41,979 nucleotides of DNA from Mucilaginibacter polytrichastri (lineage in GTDB: Bacteria; Bacteroidota; Bacteroidia; Sphingobacteriales; Sphingobacteriaceae): contig NZ_MPPL01000001.1 in the NCBI RefSeq assembly GCF_001911425.1, positions 766,773 through 808,751 of the forward strand, read 5' to 3'. The position numbers and the translations under genes were made by a program. Every line of letters starts with the position of its first letter. The stretch's first letter is position 1. Shown in pieces: positions 1 through 8,926 of this stretch. Below the pieces are notes generated by a model that was not told the origin of the DNA, did not search any database, and worked only from the letters and a program-made list of their open reading frames with translations.

Positions 1-154
1 ATACTACATCGCTGGTAACCACGCCCAGGGCTAATGCAATTCCGGCTTGAAAACCTTTTTCGATACTGGTTTTAATCAGTGCAAAAAATACCGGGCCGGT
101 TAAAAAGGTTAATATCAACCCTATACCTATGCCCGAAAATATAGCTTCTATCAT
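1..154 (-). CDS. LysE-family translocator, 5' part only
   Basis: The reverse strand reads from an ATG at 154 off the left edge of the window, giving about 51 residues that start MIEAIFSGIGIGLILTF and contain LTGPVFFALI and a following Gly/Ala-rich helix. A short N-terminal membrane helix, the TGP turn and a second helix starting near GFQAG are typical of LysE/RhtB-type amino-acid exporters, which are inner-membrane proteins of about 200 residues. The remaining three quarters lie outside the window, so substrate and completeness cannot be judged. It is divergent from the sugar permease starting at 308, leaving a 153-bp AT-rich spacer that must hold both promoters; I see no clear TAnnTTTG box in it. 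Confidence 0.8.
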   Translation of the reverse strand, partial: MIEAIFSGIGIGLILTFLTGPVFFALIKTSIEKGFQAGIALALGVVTSDVV

Positions 155-307
155 TAATATAAATTAGGGCATTACTAAAAGTAAAGCAATGCAATTTTAG
201 ACATTTAACAAAGAAAGTACCTAATTGTATTTATTTATTTTTTCAAACAGAGCCTGTATTAAAAAAAAACTTTATGTTAGTGTCCTCAAAACACCAATTA
301 TTTATAA

Positions 308-1939
308 ATGGAACAAAACAACGCTAATAGTAATCGATCGGCACTCTATTCATTAATCACCGTTTGGTTCTTCTGGGGCTTTTCGGCCGCTTCAAATGGA
401 GTATTCATTCCTTTCTGTAAAGCTCATTTTCACTTATCACAATTCGAATCGCAATTAATTGACTTTACGTTTTACGGTGGATATTTTATTGGGTCGTTAG
501 TATTGTATTTTGCTTCACAAGCCACTAAGGTTGATATTTTAAACAAGATCGGTTATAAGAATGCCATTGTTTTAGGTCTGGTAATTTCTACTGTAGGGGC
601 ATTATTAATGGTTCCTTCTATCAACGCAGGGGTATTTGGTTTTATCCTGGGTTCGTTTTTCATTATTGCTATTGGGTTTGCATTGCAGCAAACGGCGGTT
701 AATCCATTTATCGTGGCTCTAGGCTCGCCAGAAACGGGATCAACCCGCTTAAACCTGGCCGGTGGCGTTAATAATTTCGGTAGTATTTTAGGCCCGGTGG
801 TTGTAAGCTTCCTTTTGTTTGGTTCGGCAGCAAGTAATAGCAATGCAGTTGTGTCTATATCATCTGTAAATAACTTATATTACATATTAGCAGTATTATT
901 CCTTGCGCTGGCTATCTTTTTCTGGGTAACCAAATTGCCTAAAGTAACCAGCGACGAAAAAATTGAAGCAAGTACTAAAGCAAACTTCCCACTGTTTATC
1001 ATCTTTATTGCCTTCTGTTTAATTTTAGCTGCTACACCATTAAGTAAAGCAACCGGCTTATCTCCGGCTTATTTTGTATATGCAGCATTGTTCGCGATTT
1101 TAGCTACATTGATACTAGCATCATCTGCAGCTACCAAACAAAAAGACGGTTGGGGAGCTATGAGATACCCACAGTTAATTTTGGGTATGCTGGCAATCTT
1201 CACCTACGTAGGTGTTGAGGTAACCATTCAAAGTAATTTTGGAGCCTTATTAGAAACTAAGGCTTTTGGCGGTTATGCTGCTAAAGATATTGCACCGTTT
1301 ATTTCACTTTATTGGGGTAGCTTAATGGTTGGCCGTTGGACAGGTGCCATCGGGGTATTTAACGTATCGAAAACCGCACGTACTGTATTGACAATATTAG
1401 TTCCTTTTATTGCATTTGGTGTAGTGTTACTTGCCAATTACATTAGCCATGCTCCAATTGGTTTATTGGCACCATACGCAATTTGTATTGTGTTTTTGGT
1501 TGTAGGTTTCTTAATAGGTAAAGAAAAGCCTATCCGTACCCTAAGCATCTTTGGTTTAATGGGCGCCGCGTTTATGGCTATTGGTATGCTTACCACAGGT
1601 ATTGTTGCGACTTACGCTTTTATTAGCGGTGGTTTATGTTGCTCTATCATGTGGCCATCTATCTTTGCACTTTCATTAGCTGGTTTAGGTAAATACACAA
1701 GTCAGGGTTCTTCATTCCTGATCATGATGATTTTGGGTGGTTCAATCATTCCCCCGGTTCAGGGTATCTTAGCCGACGGTAGCGGTAAACTGATCCCGGG
1801 TATGAGTGGTATCCATTTCTCTTACATCGTACCGTTGATTGGTTTTGCTTACCTGGCATTTTTTGCCTGGAAAGCAGGAGCAGAGCTTCGCAAACAAGGT
1901 ATCGATATTGACCATATAGAAACAGGCGCAGGGCATTAA
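308..1939 (+). CDS. FucP/GluP-type MFS sugar permease, long form
   Basis: A 543-residue inner-membrane protein of the major facilitator superfamily, closest in pattern to the fucose:H+ / glucose-galactose symporter branch. Visible marks are the N-terminal FFWGF segment, IGYK after helix 2, and near the C-terminus GKYTSQGSS followed by [12 protein letters not shown], which its neighbour at 2106 shares almost exactly. It is about 100 residues longer than E. coli FucP; much of the excess is an insertion at residues 222-283 between the two halves that holds two further hydrophobic stretches (about 228-247 and 253-273). The Asn-Asp pair in helix 1 of this family is replaced by Asn-Gly (N30-G31). 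The ATG at 308 has no Shine-Dalgarno, as usual in Bacteroidota. Sugar specificity cannot be read from sequence. Confidence 0.9.
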   Translation: MEQNNANSNRSALYSLITVWFFWGFSAASNGVFIPFCKAHFHLSQFESQLIDFTFYGGYFIGSLVLYFASQATKVDILNKIGYKNAIVLGLVISTVGALLMVPSINAGVFGFILGSFFIIAIGFALQQTAVNPFIVALGSPETGSTRLNLAGGVNNFGSILGPVVVSFLLFGSAASNSNAVVSISSVNNLYYILAVLFLALAIFFWVTKLPKVTSDEKIEASTKANFPLFIIFIAFCLILAATPLSKATGLSPAYFVYAALFAILATLILASSAATKQKDGWGAMRYPQLILGMLAIFTYVGVEVTIQSNFGALLETKAFGGYAAKDIAPFISLYWGSLMVGRWTGAIGVFNVSKTARTVLTILVPFIAFGVVLLANYISHAPIGLLAPYAICIVFLVVGFLIGKEKPIRTLSIFGLMGAAFMAIGMLTTGIVATYAFISGGLCCSIMWPSIFALSLAGLGKYTSQGSSFLIMMILGGSIIPPVQGILADGSGKLIPGMSGIHFSYIVPLIGFAYLAFFAWKAGAELRKQGIDIDHIETGAGH

Positions 1940-1942
1940 TAT

Positions 1943-2016
1943 TTTAGTCATTTAGCTAGTGGTCATTAGTGCTTAAACAGTGACTTATGACCATTAACTA
2001 ATGACTATTGACTAAA
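1943..2016. repeat. Heptad-based inverted repeat after first permease
   Basis: Directly after the stop of the first permease the DNA is built from variants of a 7-bp unit. Read on the minus strand from 2016 the units run TTAGTCA, ATAGTCA, TTAGTTA, ATGGTCA, TAAGTCA; the 5' half (from 1943) carries the same words on the plus strand, so the whole can fold as an imperfect hairpin. There is no GC-rich stem. It resembles arrays at 3522, 12029, 18776, 30648, 31635, 32050 and 39698. Confidence 0.65.
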
Positions 2017-2021
2017 AAATT

Positions 2022-2088
2022 TATAACTTGGCACCGGCCTGTAATTAAACGTAAACTGCGTTTAATTACAGGCCGGTGCCAAGTTATA
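2022..2088. repeat. Perfect 30-bp inverted repeat (leader hairpin)
   Basis: The left arm 2022-2051 and right arm 2059-2088 are exact reverse complements over 30 bp, separated by a 7-nt loop (TAAACTG). The stem has a GC core (GGCACCGGCCTG) flanked by AT-rich ends. It stands 17 bp upstream of the ATG at 2106, so any transcript reading from the first permease into the second would carry a very stable hairpin next to the start codon. No U-run follows either arm, so it does not look like a standard intrinsic terminator. A possible translation or RNase-processing control element; function unknown. Confidence 0.85.
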
Positions 2089-2105
2089 CCTGTTAAATAC
2101 AATTT

Positions 2106-3518
2106 ATGAGTACCGTTAATTCAAAGGCAAAAAGCTATGTATTGCCGCTAATTACACTTACATCACTTTTCTTCATGTGGGGGTTTATTACCTGTATGAA
2201 TGATGTATTAATTCCGCATTTAAAAAACCTTTTCCAGTTAAGTTATTTGCAGGCTATGCTGGTGCAATTTTGCTTCTTTGGCGCTTACTTTATCGGTTCA
2301 CTTATCTATTTTATTATCTCTTACTATAATGGTGATCCCATCAATAAAATAGGTTATAAAAGCGGAATACTGCTTGGGCTTGTAATCTCGGCACTTGGTT
2401 GTGCTTTGTTTTATCCAGCAGCGGCTTACGCGGCTTATGGCCTGTTTCTGGGTGCCTTATTTGTATTAGGTTTAGGGTTTACACTGCTACAAATATCGGC
2501 CAATGCTTATGTTTCGTTATTAGGGCCGGAAGACAGTGCTTCGAGCCGGTTAAACCTTACACAGGCATTTAATGCTTTGGGTACCACTATTGCACCGGTT
2601 TTGGGTGGTTATTTAATACTGGAGTTTTTTGCTAAAGATGGCGTTGTAACTGCAGAGTCGACCCAGATTCCGTATCTCATTTTTGCTGGTTTATTTATAT
2701 TGCTTGGGGTCATTATTTTCTTTGTAAAGCTTCCCGAGTTTACTTCAGAAGCTATTGAGAGTAAAGGACTGGGGGCTTTAAAGTTCACTAACCTTAAGCT
2801 GGGCGTTTTGGGTATCTTTTTTTATGTAGGCGGCGAGGTTGCCATAGGTAGCTTTATCGTCAGCTTTTTAAAGCAGCATGATATTGCCGGTTTTACCGAG
2901 TCTGTAAGCAAAAATTATTTGGCCTTGTATTGGGGTGGTGCAATGATTGGTCGTTTCCTGGGTGCTATTTCATTAAATAAAGGTATCGGGGCCGGTAAAA
3001 AACTCATCTATATGGTTTTAACAGCCGTTGCCGTATTTTTAGTGATCCTTTCTATTGTTGATCTTACCTTCTCGCAAATCAGTTATTTCCTGGTATTTAT
3101 TGTGTTAAACCTGCTGGGCTTTATGGTAGGTAAATCATCGCCGGGCAGAACGCTGGCTTTGTTTGCAGCTGTAAACGTACTTTTGCTGGTGATCACAATT
3201 TTCACCGGCGGCCATATAGCCATGTGGACTATTTTGGCTATCGGTTTGTTTAATTCTATCATGTATTCAAATATTTATACCCTGGCTATTGCAGGCCTGG
3301 GTAAATATACCAGCCAGGGTTCATCATTATTAGTAATGGCTATACTGGGCGGTGCGGTTATCCCGGTAATACAAGGCGCTGTTGCCGATGTAATGGGCAT
3401 TCAGAAAGCGTTATTTTTACCTGCACTTTGTTATGTATACATTGTATACTTTGGATATTACTGCTGGAAAAATTTAGGCCACATAGAGTTAGATGCACCT
3501 GCAAAGGGCGGACATTAA
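2106..3518 (+). CDS. FucP/GluP-type MFS sugar permease, standard form
   Basis: A 470-residue inner-membrane transporter of the fucose/glucose-galactose:H+ symporter branch of the MFS. It keeps the family signature FFMWGFITCMNDVLIP in helix 1 (N32-D33, the position of the proton-coupling Asp of E. coli FucP), INKIGYK, the helix-4 segment LLQISANAYVSLLGP, and the C-terminal GKYTSQGSS followed by AILGGAVIPVIQG. It is probably a duplicate of the gene at 308 but lacks the two-helix insertion found there. The same orientation and 166-bp gap allow co-transcription, with the 30-bp hairpin in between. It likely imports a neutral hexose or deoxyhexose; which one is not visible, and no catabolic sugar genes lie next to it in this window. 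Confidence 0.92.
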   Translation: MSTVNSKAKSYVLPLITLTSLFFMWGFITCMNDVLIPHLKNLFQLSYLQAMLVQFCFFGAYFIGSLIYFIISYYNGDPINKIGYKSGILLGLVISALGCALFYPAAAYAAYGLFLGALFVLGLGFTLLQISANAYVSLLGPEDSASSRLNLTQAFNALGTTIAPVLGGYLILEFFAKDGVVTAESTQIPYLIFAGLFILLGVIIFFVKLPEFTSEAIESKGLGALKFTNLKLGVLGIFFYVGGEVAIGSFIVSFLKQHDIAGFTESVSKNYLALYWGGAMIGRFLGAISLNKGIGAGKKLIYMVLTAVAVFLVILSIVDLTFSQISYFLVFIVLNLLGFMVGKSSPGRTLALFAAVNVLLLVITIFTGGHIAMWTILAIGLFNSIMYSNIYTLAIAGLGKYTSQGSSLLVMAILGGAVIPVIQGAVADVMGIQKALFLPALCYVYIVYFGYYCWKNLGHIELDAPAKGGH

Positions 3519-3521
3519 TAT

Positions 3522-3650
3522 TTTTAGTTCATAGTTGATAGTGCTTTTGCATTTGGCCTATGACCTATCAATTATGGATTACATAATTTAGATAATAAGT
3601 TGATGTTTAGTTTCGGCTATGATCTACCAACTATGAACCATGAACTAAAA
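3522..3650. repeat. Heptad-based inverted repeat after second permease
   Basis: The left arm 3522-3541 (TTTTAGTTCATAG then TTGATAG) pairs with the right arm 3624-3650, which equals the left arm plus one extra 7-nt unit (GGTTCAT). The arms begin 4 bp after the permease stop and end 2 bp before the ATG at 3653. The centre is AT-rich and also contains related words. It uses the same AGTTCAT dialect as the arrays at 31635 and 32050. Confidence 0.65.
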
Positions 3651-3652
3651 CC

Positions 3653-4126
3653 ATGAAACCAAGTTTCGACCTCATATTCATGAACCTGGCAACAGACCTG
3701 GCCAAACGCAGCCATTGTGTTAAGGCGCAGGTTGGTGCTGTTTTAACTAAAGATTCGCGCATTATATCGATAGGCTATAACGGCCCGCCAGCAGGCACGC
3801 ATAACTGCGATGAGGAATGGCCCGATACAGGCTGCCCGCGCGACTCTAAAGGCAGCTGCTCCCTGGCGTTGCATGCCGAAGAGAACGCCATCTTATACGC
3901 CATGAAAAACGGTGCAGGGCTGGAAGGGACGACTATGTATACCACGCTGTCGCCATGTTTGCCATGTGCGCGGTTGATATTCTCGGCAGGGATAAAAGAG
4001 GTTTATTTTCGCCACTCGTATGCCGAATATAAAGGCTTAAAGAGCGACGAAGGTGTAGATTTCTTAAATCGCTTTGGTGTTAAAGCGGCCAAGTTTGAAG
4101 AACCGCTTATTGATCTTTCACTTTAA
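3653..4126 (+). CDS. dCMP deaminase family protein
   Basis: A 157-residue zinc-dependent deaminase that most likely converts dCMP to dUMP, the precursor for dTMP. The zinc site is complete: HAE (H74, catalytic E76) and PCLPC (C102, C105). An internal Cys/His-rich stretch (H50, C52, C61, C69) between the substrate loop and HAE is usual for dCMP deaminases of the ComEB type, which supports dCMP rather than free cytidine or tRNA adenosine as substrate. Length is typical. The 3' end overlaps the convergent cmk gene by 20 bp, placing two pyrimidine nucleotide genes tail to tail. Specificity is family-based inference. Confidence 0.9.
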   Translation: MKPSFDLIFMNLATDLAKRSHCVKAQVGAVLTKDSRIISIGYNGPPAGTHNCDEEWPDTGCPRDSKGSCSLALHAEENAILYAMKNGAGLEGTTMYTTLSPCLPCARLIFSAGIKEVYFRHSYAEYKGLKSDEGVDFLNRFGVKAAKFEEPLIDLSL

Positions 4127-4793
4127 GAAAAGGCTGAACCTTATCTAAAGCAAACTGAAGCTGCTCATCGGGGGTTAGGTTGGTATTATCCAATATGGTG
4201 GCATCTTCAGCGCGTATCAGCGGACTTTCTTTGCGGGTTGTATCAGAATAGTCGCGGTGTGCTATGTTCTCAAACACTTCTTCTAATGTAATATCGGGGT
4301 TGTTTGGCAACAGTTCTTTGTAGCGTCTTTCGGCACGAACCTTAGGGTCGGCGGTCATAAAGAGCTTTACCGGGGCATGCGGAAAAACAGCTGTGCCAAT
4401 ATCACGCCCATCCATCACCACGTTTTTAGATTTGCCCATGCGCTGCTGCTGCTTTACCATCTCCAACCGTACAGCTCTGATGGCCGATACGGCGCTCACA
4501 TTGCTCGATACCGGCATCAAACGGATCTCGTCTGATACCTCTTCATCATTCAGTAAAATATGGGTCTGGTAATCGCGCGAATGAAAGTTTAAATGAATAT
4601 CCGGCAATACAGCTTTTACAGCTTCTTCATCTTTTAGGTCGATGTTATTACGCAATAAATAAAGGGTAACCGCGCGGTACATGGCCCCGCTGTCAACATA
4701 TATAAAGTGAAGTTTTTTGGCTAAGGCCTTAGCTAAAGTGCTTTTTCCACAAGATGAATAGCCATCAATAGCCACTACAATGTTAGTGCTCAT
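4107..4793 (-). CDS. cmk: (d)CMP kinase
   Basis: A 228-residue cytidylate kinase that phosphorylates CMP and dCMP to the diphosphates using ATP in the cytoplasm. The P-loop GYSSCGKST (residues 11-19) is at the N-terminus, followed by the family signature VDSGAMYRAVT and by MDGRDIGTAVFP, the nucleotide-monophosphate binding segment. Length matches bacterial Cmk. The ATG at 4793 is the first possible start and places the P-loop where expected. The gene ends inside the last codons of the convergent dCMP deaminase gene (20-bp overlap), so no intrinsic terminator separates them. Confidence 0.95.
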   Translation of the reverse strand: MSTNIVVAIDGYSSCGKSTLAKALAKKLHFIYVDSGAMYRAVTLYLLRNNIDLKDEEAVKAVLPDIHLNFHSRDYQTHILLNDEEVSDEIRLMPVSSNVSAVSAIRAVRLEMVKQQQRMGKSKNVVMDGRDIGTAVFPHAPVKLFMTADPKVRAERRYKELLPNNPDITLEEVFENIAHRDYSDTTRKESPLIRAEDATILDNTNLTPDEQLQFALDKVQPFLKVKDQ

Positions 4794-4912
4794 TCGAAAG
4801 GCTAAATTACGATATTATGTTATGATTTCACCGATGGGTTTATGATTTCACAGATTGTGATCAAGATCATTCAAGGTATAAATCTTCCAATCAGTGTAAA
4901 CACAAAAAACAG

Positions 4913-4920
4913 TAGTTTTG
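4913..4920 (+). promoter_or_regulatory. Candidate -7 box (TAGTTTTG) for arfB
   Basis: TAGTTTTG matches the Bacteroidota -7 consensus TAnnTTTG and ends 4 bp before the arfB ATG, so a transcript from it would be almost leaderless. No TTG -33 element is obvious at the expected distance, so this is a pattern match only. Confidence 0.4.
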
Positions 4921-4924
4921 AAAT

Positions 4925-5335
4925 ATGAACATTACTAAGGCCGGGATACAGAAGGAAACCACATTTAAGGCATCCCGTAGCGGCGGTAAAGGCGGGCAGA
5001 ACGTAAATAAGGTATCAACCAAGGTGGAACTTAATTTTGATATCGATGCTTCGTTGCTGTTTACCGATGAAGAGAAAGAAATACTGCGTACCAAGCTCGG
5101 CGCACGTTTAAATAAAGACGGGGCCATACAGGTGGTATGCGATGAAGAGCGAAGCCAATACCTTAACCGGGAGAAGGCGCTCGAAAAAATGCACACCATT
5201 ATTGCCAAAGCTTTTGAGAAACCTAAACCACGTAAAGCAACTAAGGTAAGCCGGTCGGCAAAGGCAGCACGGCTGGATCAGAAAAAAATAGTGTCTGACA
5301 AAAAAGAAAACCGTAAACGGAACTTTGATTATTAG
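4925..5335 (+). CDS. arfB: Peptidyl-tRNA hydrolase ArfB-like (ribosome rescue)
   Basis: A 136-residue protein with the release-factor GGQ loop in the context SGGKGGQNVNKVSTKVEL (GGQ at residues 23-25), followed by a strongly basic, extended C-terminal tail (Lys/Arg-rich from about residue 98). This is the layout of ArfB/YaeJ, which enters stalled ribosomes lacking a stop codon; the tail lies in the empty mRNA channel and the GGQ hydrolyses peptidyl-tRNA. It is too short to be RF1 or RF2 and has no codon-recognition domain. It is convergent with the LpxR-like gene, and the two stop codons overlap within TTAG (4 bp). Confidence 0.92.
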   Translation: MNITKAGIQKETTFKASRSGGKGGQNVNKVSTKVELNFDIDASLLFTDEEKEILRTKLGARLNKDGAIQVVCDEERSQYLNREKALEKMHTIIAKAFEKPKPRKATKVSRSAKAARLDQKKIVSDKKENRKRNFDY

Positions 5336-6351
5336 TTAAAGTGATACATTACCGATATGGAGCCCCATTGCTCTGATTCTCTTGTCTCTTTAGTGGCTTT
5401 ACTTTGAAAAATTACAGATGCGTCGAATGTCCATCTGTCGCCGCTATTATAGGCTGCACCTATCTGGTTACTAAGTATTAATCGCTCTGGGGTACCTTTT
5501 ATTTCCAAGCTATTGATCTGATCAGGTGATAAGCCGGATTGAATGGTTGCAAATGGTAACTGGCCAGATTTACTTTGTATGGTGCCATCGTAACCAACAA
5601 TATTAATCATTGGTTTATAGTAAAAGAAAAACTCCTGGTCGTTGGCTTTAACACCATCGCGGTTCATTACCGTACTTTGGGTACTGATAGAGTTAAATAG
5701 TTTATTGGTGCGGCCAAGGCGAAGCAGTGGGCCAAAACCCAGTCCCGAAAAAACATTTCCTATATTAACATACGAGCTAAAGTTAGCATCAAATATTGGC
5801 GACCTGAATAGCATCTTATTGTATTCGGCGGTAAGCGTTAATTTGATGCCGCCTTTAAGTTGATGGTCCCAGCCATAGGGCGTATAAAAACCGAACGTGT
5901 TGTGGATAAAATCCTGAACTTGTTTGCCCTGCGCTTTAGAGCCTGTAACACCAATTTGAGCACCAAATTTTAAGTTGCTTTGGTTTTTGTATAACAAATT
6001 ATAAGTACCGCCAAGATAAAGATAGGCAGCAAATGGCCTGTCAATATTTTGAAGGTTATAAGCCGGAGTGTTATAACTTGGATTAGTATTCGTTATACTT
6101 CCAGATAGCGGATTATACATTTTTTGGCCGCCCTCGAAGCCTAAAACCTTATTTGCCAGTTTGCCATCCAGATCAAAAGGAAGCGCCTCGCGGTAAAAAA
6201 GAAAAATACCATTGGTGTAATACCTGTCAGACCCCTGGCCTAAGTAGCCATCATTATCTGTTTGGAAACCAAATTCCTGGGTACGGTATTGTGCTTTAGT
6301 GTATAATGAACAAAGGAGCAGAACAATAGCAAGAGGTAATAATTTTCTCAT
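5332..6351 (-). CDS. LpxR-like lipid A deacylase family outer-membrane protein (DUF2219)
   Basis: A 339-residue exported protein with a signal peptide (residues 1-20, cleavage near KA-QY) and a predicted outer-membrane beta-barrel. The N-terminal strand reads FGFQTDNDGYLGQGSD then RYYTNG, matching the conserved N-D and DRYYTNG signature of LpxR/DUF2219 proteins, where the Asn/Asp pair (here N33, D34) helps form the calcium-dependent active site; a His in GWDHQLK is a plausible catalytic residue. In Salmonella LpxR removes the 3'-acyloxyacyl group of lipid A. Whether this protein is a deacylase on this organism's lipid A is inference. It lies downstream of lon but behind a terminator, so it is probably transcribed alone. 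Confidence 0.8.
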   Translation of the reverse strand: MRKLLPLAIVLLLCSLYTKAQYRTQEFGFQTDNDGYLGQGSDRYYTNGIFLFYREALPFDLDGKLANKVLGFEGGQKMYNPLSGSITNTNPSYNTPAYNLQNIDRPFAAYLYLGGTYNLLYKNQSNLKFGAQIGVTGSKAQGKQVQDFIHNTFGFYTPYGWDHQLKGGIKLTLTAEYNKMLFRSPIFDANFSSYVNIGNVFSGLGFGPLLRLGRTNKLFNSISTQSTVMNRDGVKANDQEFFFYYKPMINIVGYDGTIQSKSGQLPFATIQSGLSPDQINSLEIKGTPERLILSNQIGAAYNSGDRWTFDASVIFQSKATKETRESEQWGSISVMYHFN

Positions 6352-6390
6352 TTAATCAGGGAGTAATTGCAAAACTTAGCTAAAATATAA

Positions 6391-6414
6391 AAAGCCCCGA
6401 TAATTCGGGGCTTC
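6391..6414 (-). terminator. Intrinsic terminator of lon
   Basis: AAGCCCCGA (6392-6400) pairs exactly with TCGGGGCTT (6405-6413) around a 4-nt loop. Read on the minus strand the hairpin is followed by TTTATATTTTAG. It lies about 40 bp after the lon stop and before the LpxR-like gene on the same strand. Confidence 0.85.
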
Positions 6415-6451
6415 TATCATTTTATTTAACTAAATTTTAATAACCTGATGT

Positions 6452-8926
6452 TTAGTTGAGTACAGGCTTTGCGTCTTCTTTAATGGTAAGGTCTAGCGCG
6501 TCATCAACTTTTTCGTCGAGCAGGGCCATGGCTATCACCTCGCGCATTTCTGTTACGTAATGGAATTTCATATCCTTGATGTAATCATCTTTAATTTCCA
6601 GAATATCTTTCTGGTTTGATTTACATAAGATGATCTCTTTAATATTGGCACGTTTGGCAGCCAGTATCTTTTCTTTGATACCACCTACAGGCAATACACG
6701 GCCCCGCAGGGTTATCTCGCCGGTCATGGCCAGGTTAGGTTTTACCTTACGCTGTGTAAAGGCCGATGTAAGTGCGGTAAGCATAGTTACACCTGCCGAT
6801 GGGCCATCTTTTGGTGTGGCACCTGCCGGTACGTGGATATGGATGTCCCATTGCTCAAACAGTTTTTGGTCGATATTAAAACGGCTGGCATGCGAGCGCA
6901 GGTAGGCCAGCGCAATGGTTGCCGACTCTTTCATTACATCGCCCAAACTACCTGTTAAAGTTAAGCGGCCTTTGCCTGGGCTAAGGCTTGCTTCAATGAA
7001 CAGGATGTCGCCACCAACAGAAGTCCAGGCCAGGCCTGTTACCACACCGGCTACGTTATTGTTCTCGTAAAGGTCTTTGTCAAATATCGGCGCGCCCAGT
7101 ATCCTTTCAATATCTGCTTTGCTTACTGCCGGGTTGTACTCTTCTTCCAGGGCGATGCTTTTGGCCACACCACGGATCACCGAGCCTATCTTTTTATCAA
7201 GGTTACGCACGCCCGATTCGCGGGTGTATTCTTCAACCACTTTTTCCAGTACATCATTTTTCAACGTTACCTGCTTGGTTTTTACACCGTGCGCTTCGCG
7301 TTGTTTAGGTACCAAGTGTTGTTTGGCAATCTCTATTTTCTCTTCAATGGTGTAACCGTTAACCTCGATGATCTCCATCCTGTCCAACAATGCCGGCTGG
7401 ATGGTGCTTAATGAGTTTGCGGTTGCAATGAACATAACGTTAGACAGATCGAAATCCAGTTCGACATAATTGTCATAAAACGTACTGTTTTGCTCAGGGT
7501 CTAAAACCTCCAGCAGGGCCGAAGATGGATCGCCCCTGAAATCGTTGCCCACTTTATCAATCTCATCTAAAATAAATACCGGGTTAGCAGCACCTGCTTT
7601 TTTGATAGACTGGATTACACGGCCCGGCATTGCACCGATATACGTTTTACGGTGACCGCGAATTTCGGCCTCGTCACGTACACCACCTAAAGCCATACGC
7701 ACGTAGCGGCGGCCTAGTGCCTTAGCGATTGATTTACCCAGCGAAGTTTTACCAACTCCCGGAGGGCCTACCAAACAAAGGATAGGGGCTTTCATGTTGT
7801 GTTTTAGCTTCAGCACGGCCAGGTATTCAATAATACGCTGCTTAACCTTATCTAAACCAAAATGGTCTTTATCCAAAACCTTTTGGGCGCGTTTTAAGTC
7901 GAAATTATCTTTAGTGAATTCATTCCATGGCAAATCGAGCATTAGCTCCAGGTAGTTCATCTGTACCGAGTAATCTGCCGCAGCGGGGTTAATGCGGGCC
8001 AGCTTATCCATTTCTTTGTTAAAATGGTCACTTACCTCTTTGGCCCATTTCTTTTTGGTGGCACGCTGGCGCAGGTTGTCCAGTTCCAGGTCGGGCGAGT
8101 TACCACCTAATTCTTCCTGGATGGTTTTTAGCTGCTGGTTCAGGAAATAATCACGCTGCTGCTTGTCCAGATCAACCCGTACTTTAGATTGGATCTGGTT
8201 TTTTAGTTCCAGCATCTGTAGTTCGGTGGTTAAATGCTCTAACACCTGGTTGGCCCGCTCGCGCAGGTTAATGGTTTCGAGCATGCGCTGCTTTACAGAC
8301 ATATCGGCATTCATATTAGACGATATGAAGTTGATCAGGAACGAAATACTTTCTATGTTTTTTATGGCAATGCCAGCCTCGGTAGGGATGTTGGGCGACA
8401 TTTGCACAATGCTCATGGCCATGTCTTTAATAGACGATACCATGGCTTTAAATTCTTTATCTTGTTTTGGCCTTATCTCTTCAAAAGGTTCAATAGTGGC
8501 CTTAATGTAAGGTTCACTTTGAATTTCTTCTTTAAGGTGAAACCGTTTTTTACCCTGTAATATCACGGTGGTATTACCATCGGGCATTTGCAGCATTTTT
8601 ACAATAAGCGCAGTGGTACCAACATTGTTAAGCTGGCCAAAGGTGGGGTCTTCAATGCTCACATCCTGCTGCGAAACCACCCCGATAATGCGTTCGCCTT
8701 TATTGGCTTCACGAATTAGTTTGATAGATTTATCACGGCCTACGGTGATTGGAATAACCACACCGGGGAAAAGTACAGTATTACGAAGTGGAAGTATAGC
8801 TAAAACCTCGGGCACCTGCTCATTATTCATTTCTTCCTCATCTTCGGAAGACATCAGCGGAAAAAACTCAGAATCTTCGTTTATTACCGGCAATGTATTT
8901 TTAAAATCAAACGGATCATAGCTCAT
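6452..8926 (-). CDS. lon: ATP-dependent protease Lon
   Basis: An 824-residue cytoplasmic AAA+ serine protease that degrades misfolded and regulatory proteins. Domain order is an acidic N-terminal extension (about 1-40), the Lon substrate-binding domain beginning LPLRNTVLFPGVVIPI, a coiled-coil region, the AAA module with Walker A GPPGVGKTS (Lys393) and Walker B region FILDEIDKVG, and the C-terminal protease domain with catalytic Ser710 in KDGPSAGVTM and catalytic Lys753 in GGIKEKILAAK. All key residues are present and length matches LonA of Bacteroidota. The ATG at 8926 opens the acidic leader. A terminator follows at 6391-6414. Confidence 0.98.
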   Translation of the reverse strand: MSYDPFDFKNTLPVINEDSEFFPLMSSEDEEEMNNEQVPEVLAILPLRNTVLFPGVVIPITVGRDKSIKLIREANKGERIIGVVSQQDVSIEDPTFGQLNNVGTTALIVKMLQMPDGNTTVILQGKKRFHLKEEIQSEPYIKATIEPFEEIRPKQDKEFKAMVSSIKDMAMSIVQMSPNIPTEAGIAIKNIESISFLINFISSNMNADMSVKQRMLETINLRERANQVLEHLTTELQMLELKNQIQSKVRVDLDKQQRDYFLNQQLKTIQEELGGNSPDLELDNLRQRATKKKWAKEVSDHFNKEMDKLARINPAAADYSVQMNYLELMLDLPWNEFTKDNFDLKRAQKVLDKDHFGLDKVKQRIIEYLAVLKLKHNMKAPILCLVGPPGVGKTSLGKSIAKALGRRYVRMALGGVRDEAEIRGHRKTYIGAMPGRVIQSIKKAGAANPVFILDEIDKVGNDFRGDPSSALLEVLDPEQNSTFYDNYVELDFDLSNVMFIATANSLSTIQPALLDRMEIIEVNGYTIEEKIEIAKQHLVPKQREAHGVKTKQVTLKNDVLEKVVEEYTRESGVRNLDKKIGSVIRGVAKSIALEEEYNPAVSKADIERILGAPIFDKDLYENNNVAGVVTGLAWTSVGGDILFIEASLSPGKGRLTLTGSLGDVMKESATIALAYLRSHASRFNIDQKLFEQWDIHIHVPAGATPKDGPSAGVTMLTALTSAFTQRKVKPNLAMTGEITLRGRVLPVGGIKEKILAAKRANIKEIILCKSNQKDILEIKDDYIKDMKFHYVTEMREVIAMALLDEKVDDALDLTIKEDAKPVLN

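Noticed and set aside
553..843. Open frames antisense to the first permease and similar frames opposite lon, rel, gpmI and others.
   Set aside because: They follow the codon pattern of the real gene on the other strand, have no recognisable domains, and lack plausible starts.
2022..2088. Intrinsic terminator after the first permease.
   Set aside because: The stem is long and perfect but is not followed by a U-tract in either direction, and the stem is far longer than terminators seen elsewhere in the window.
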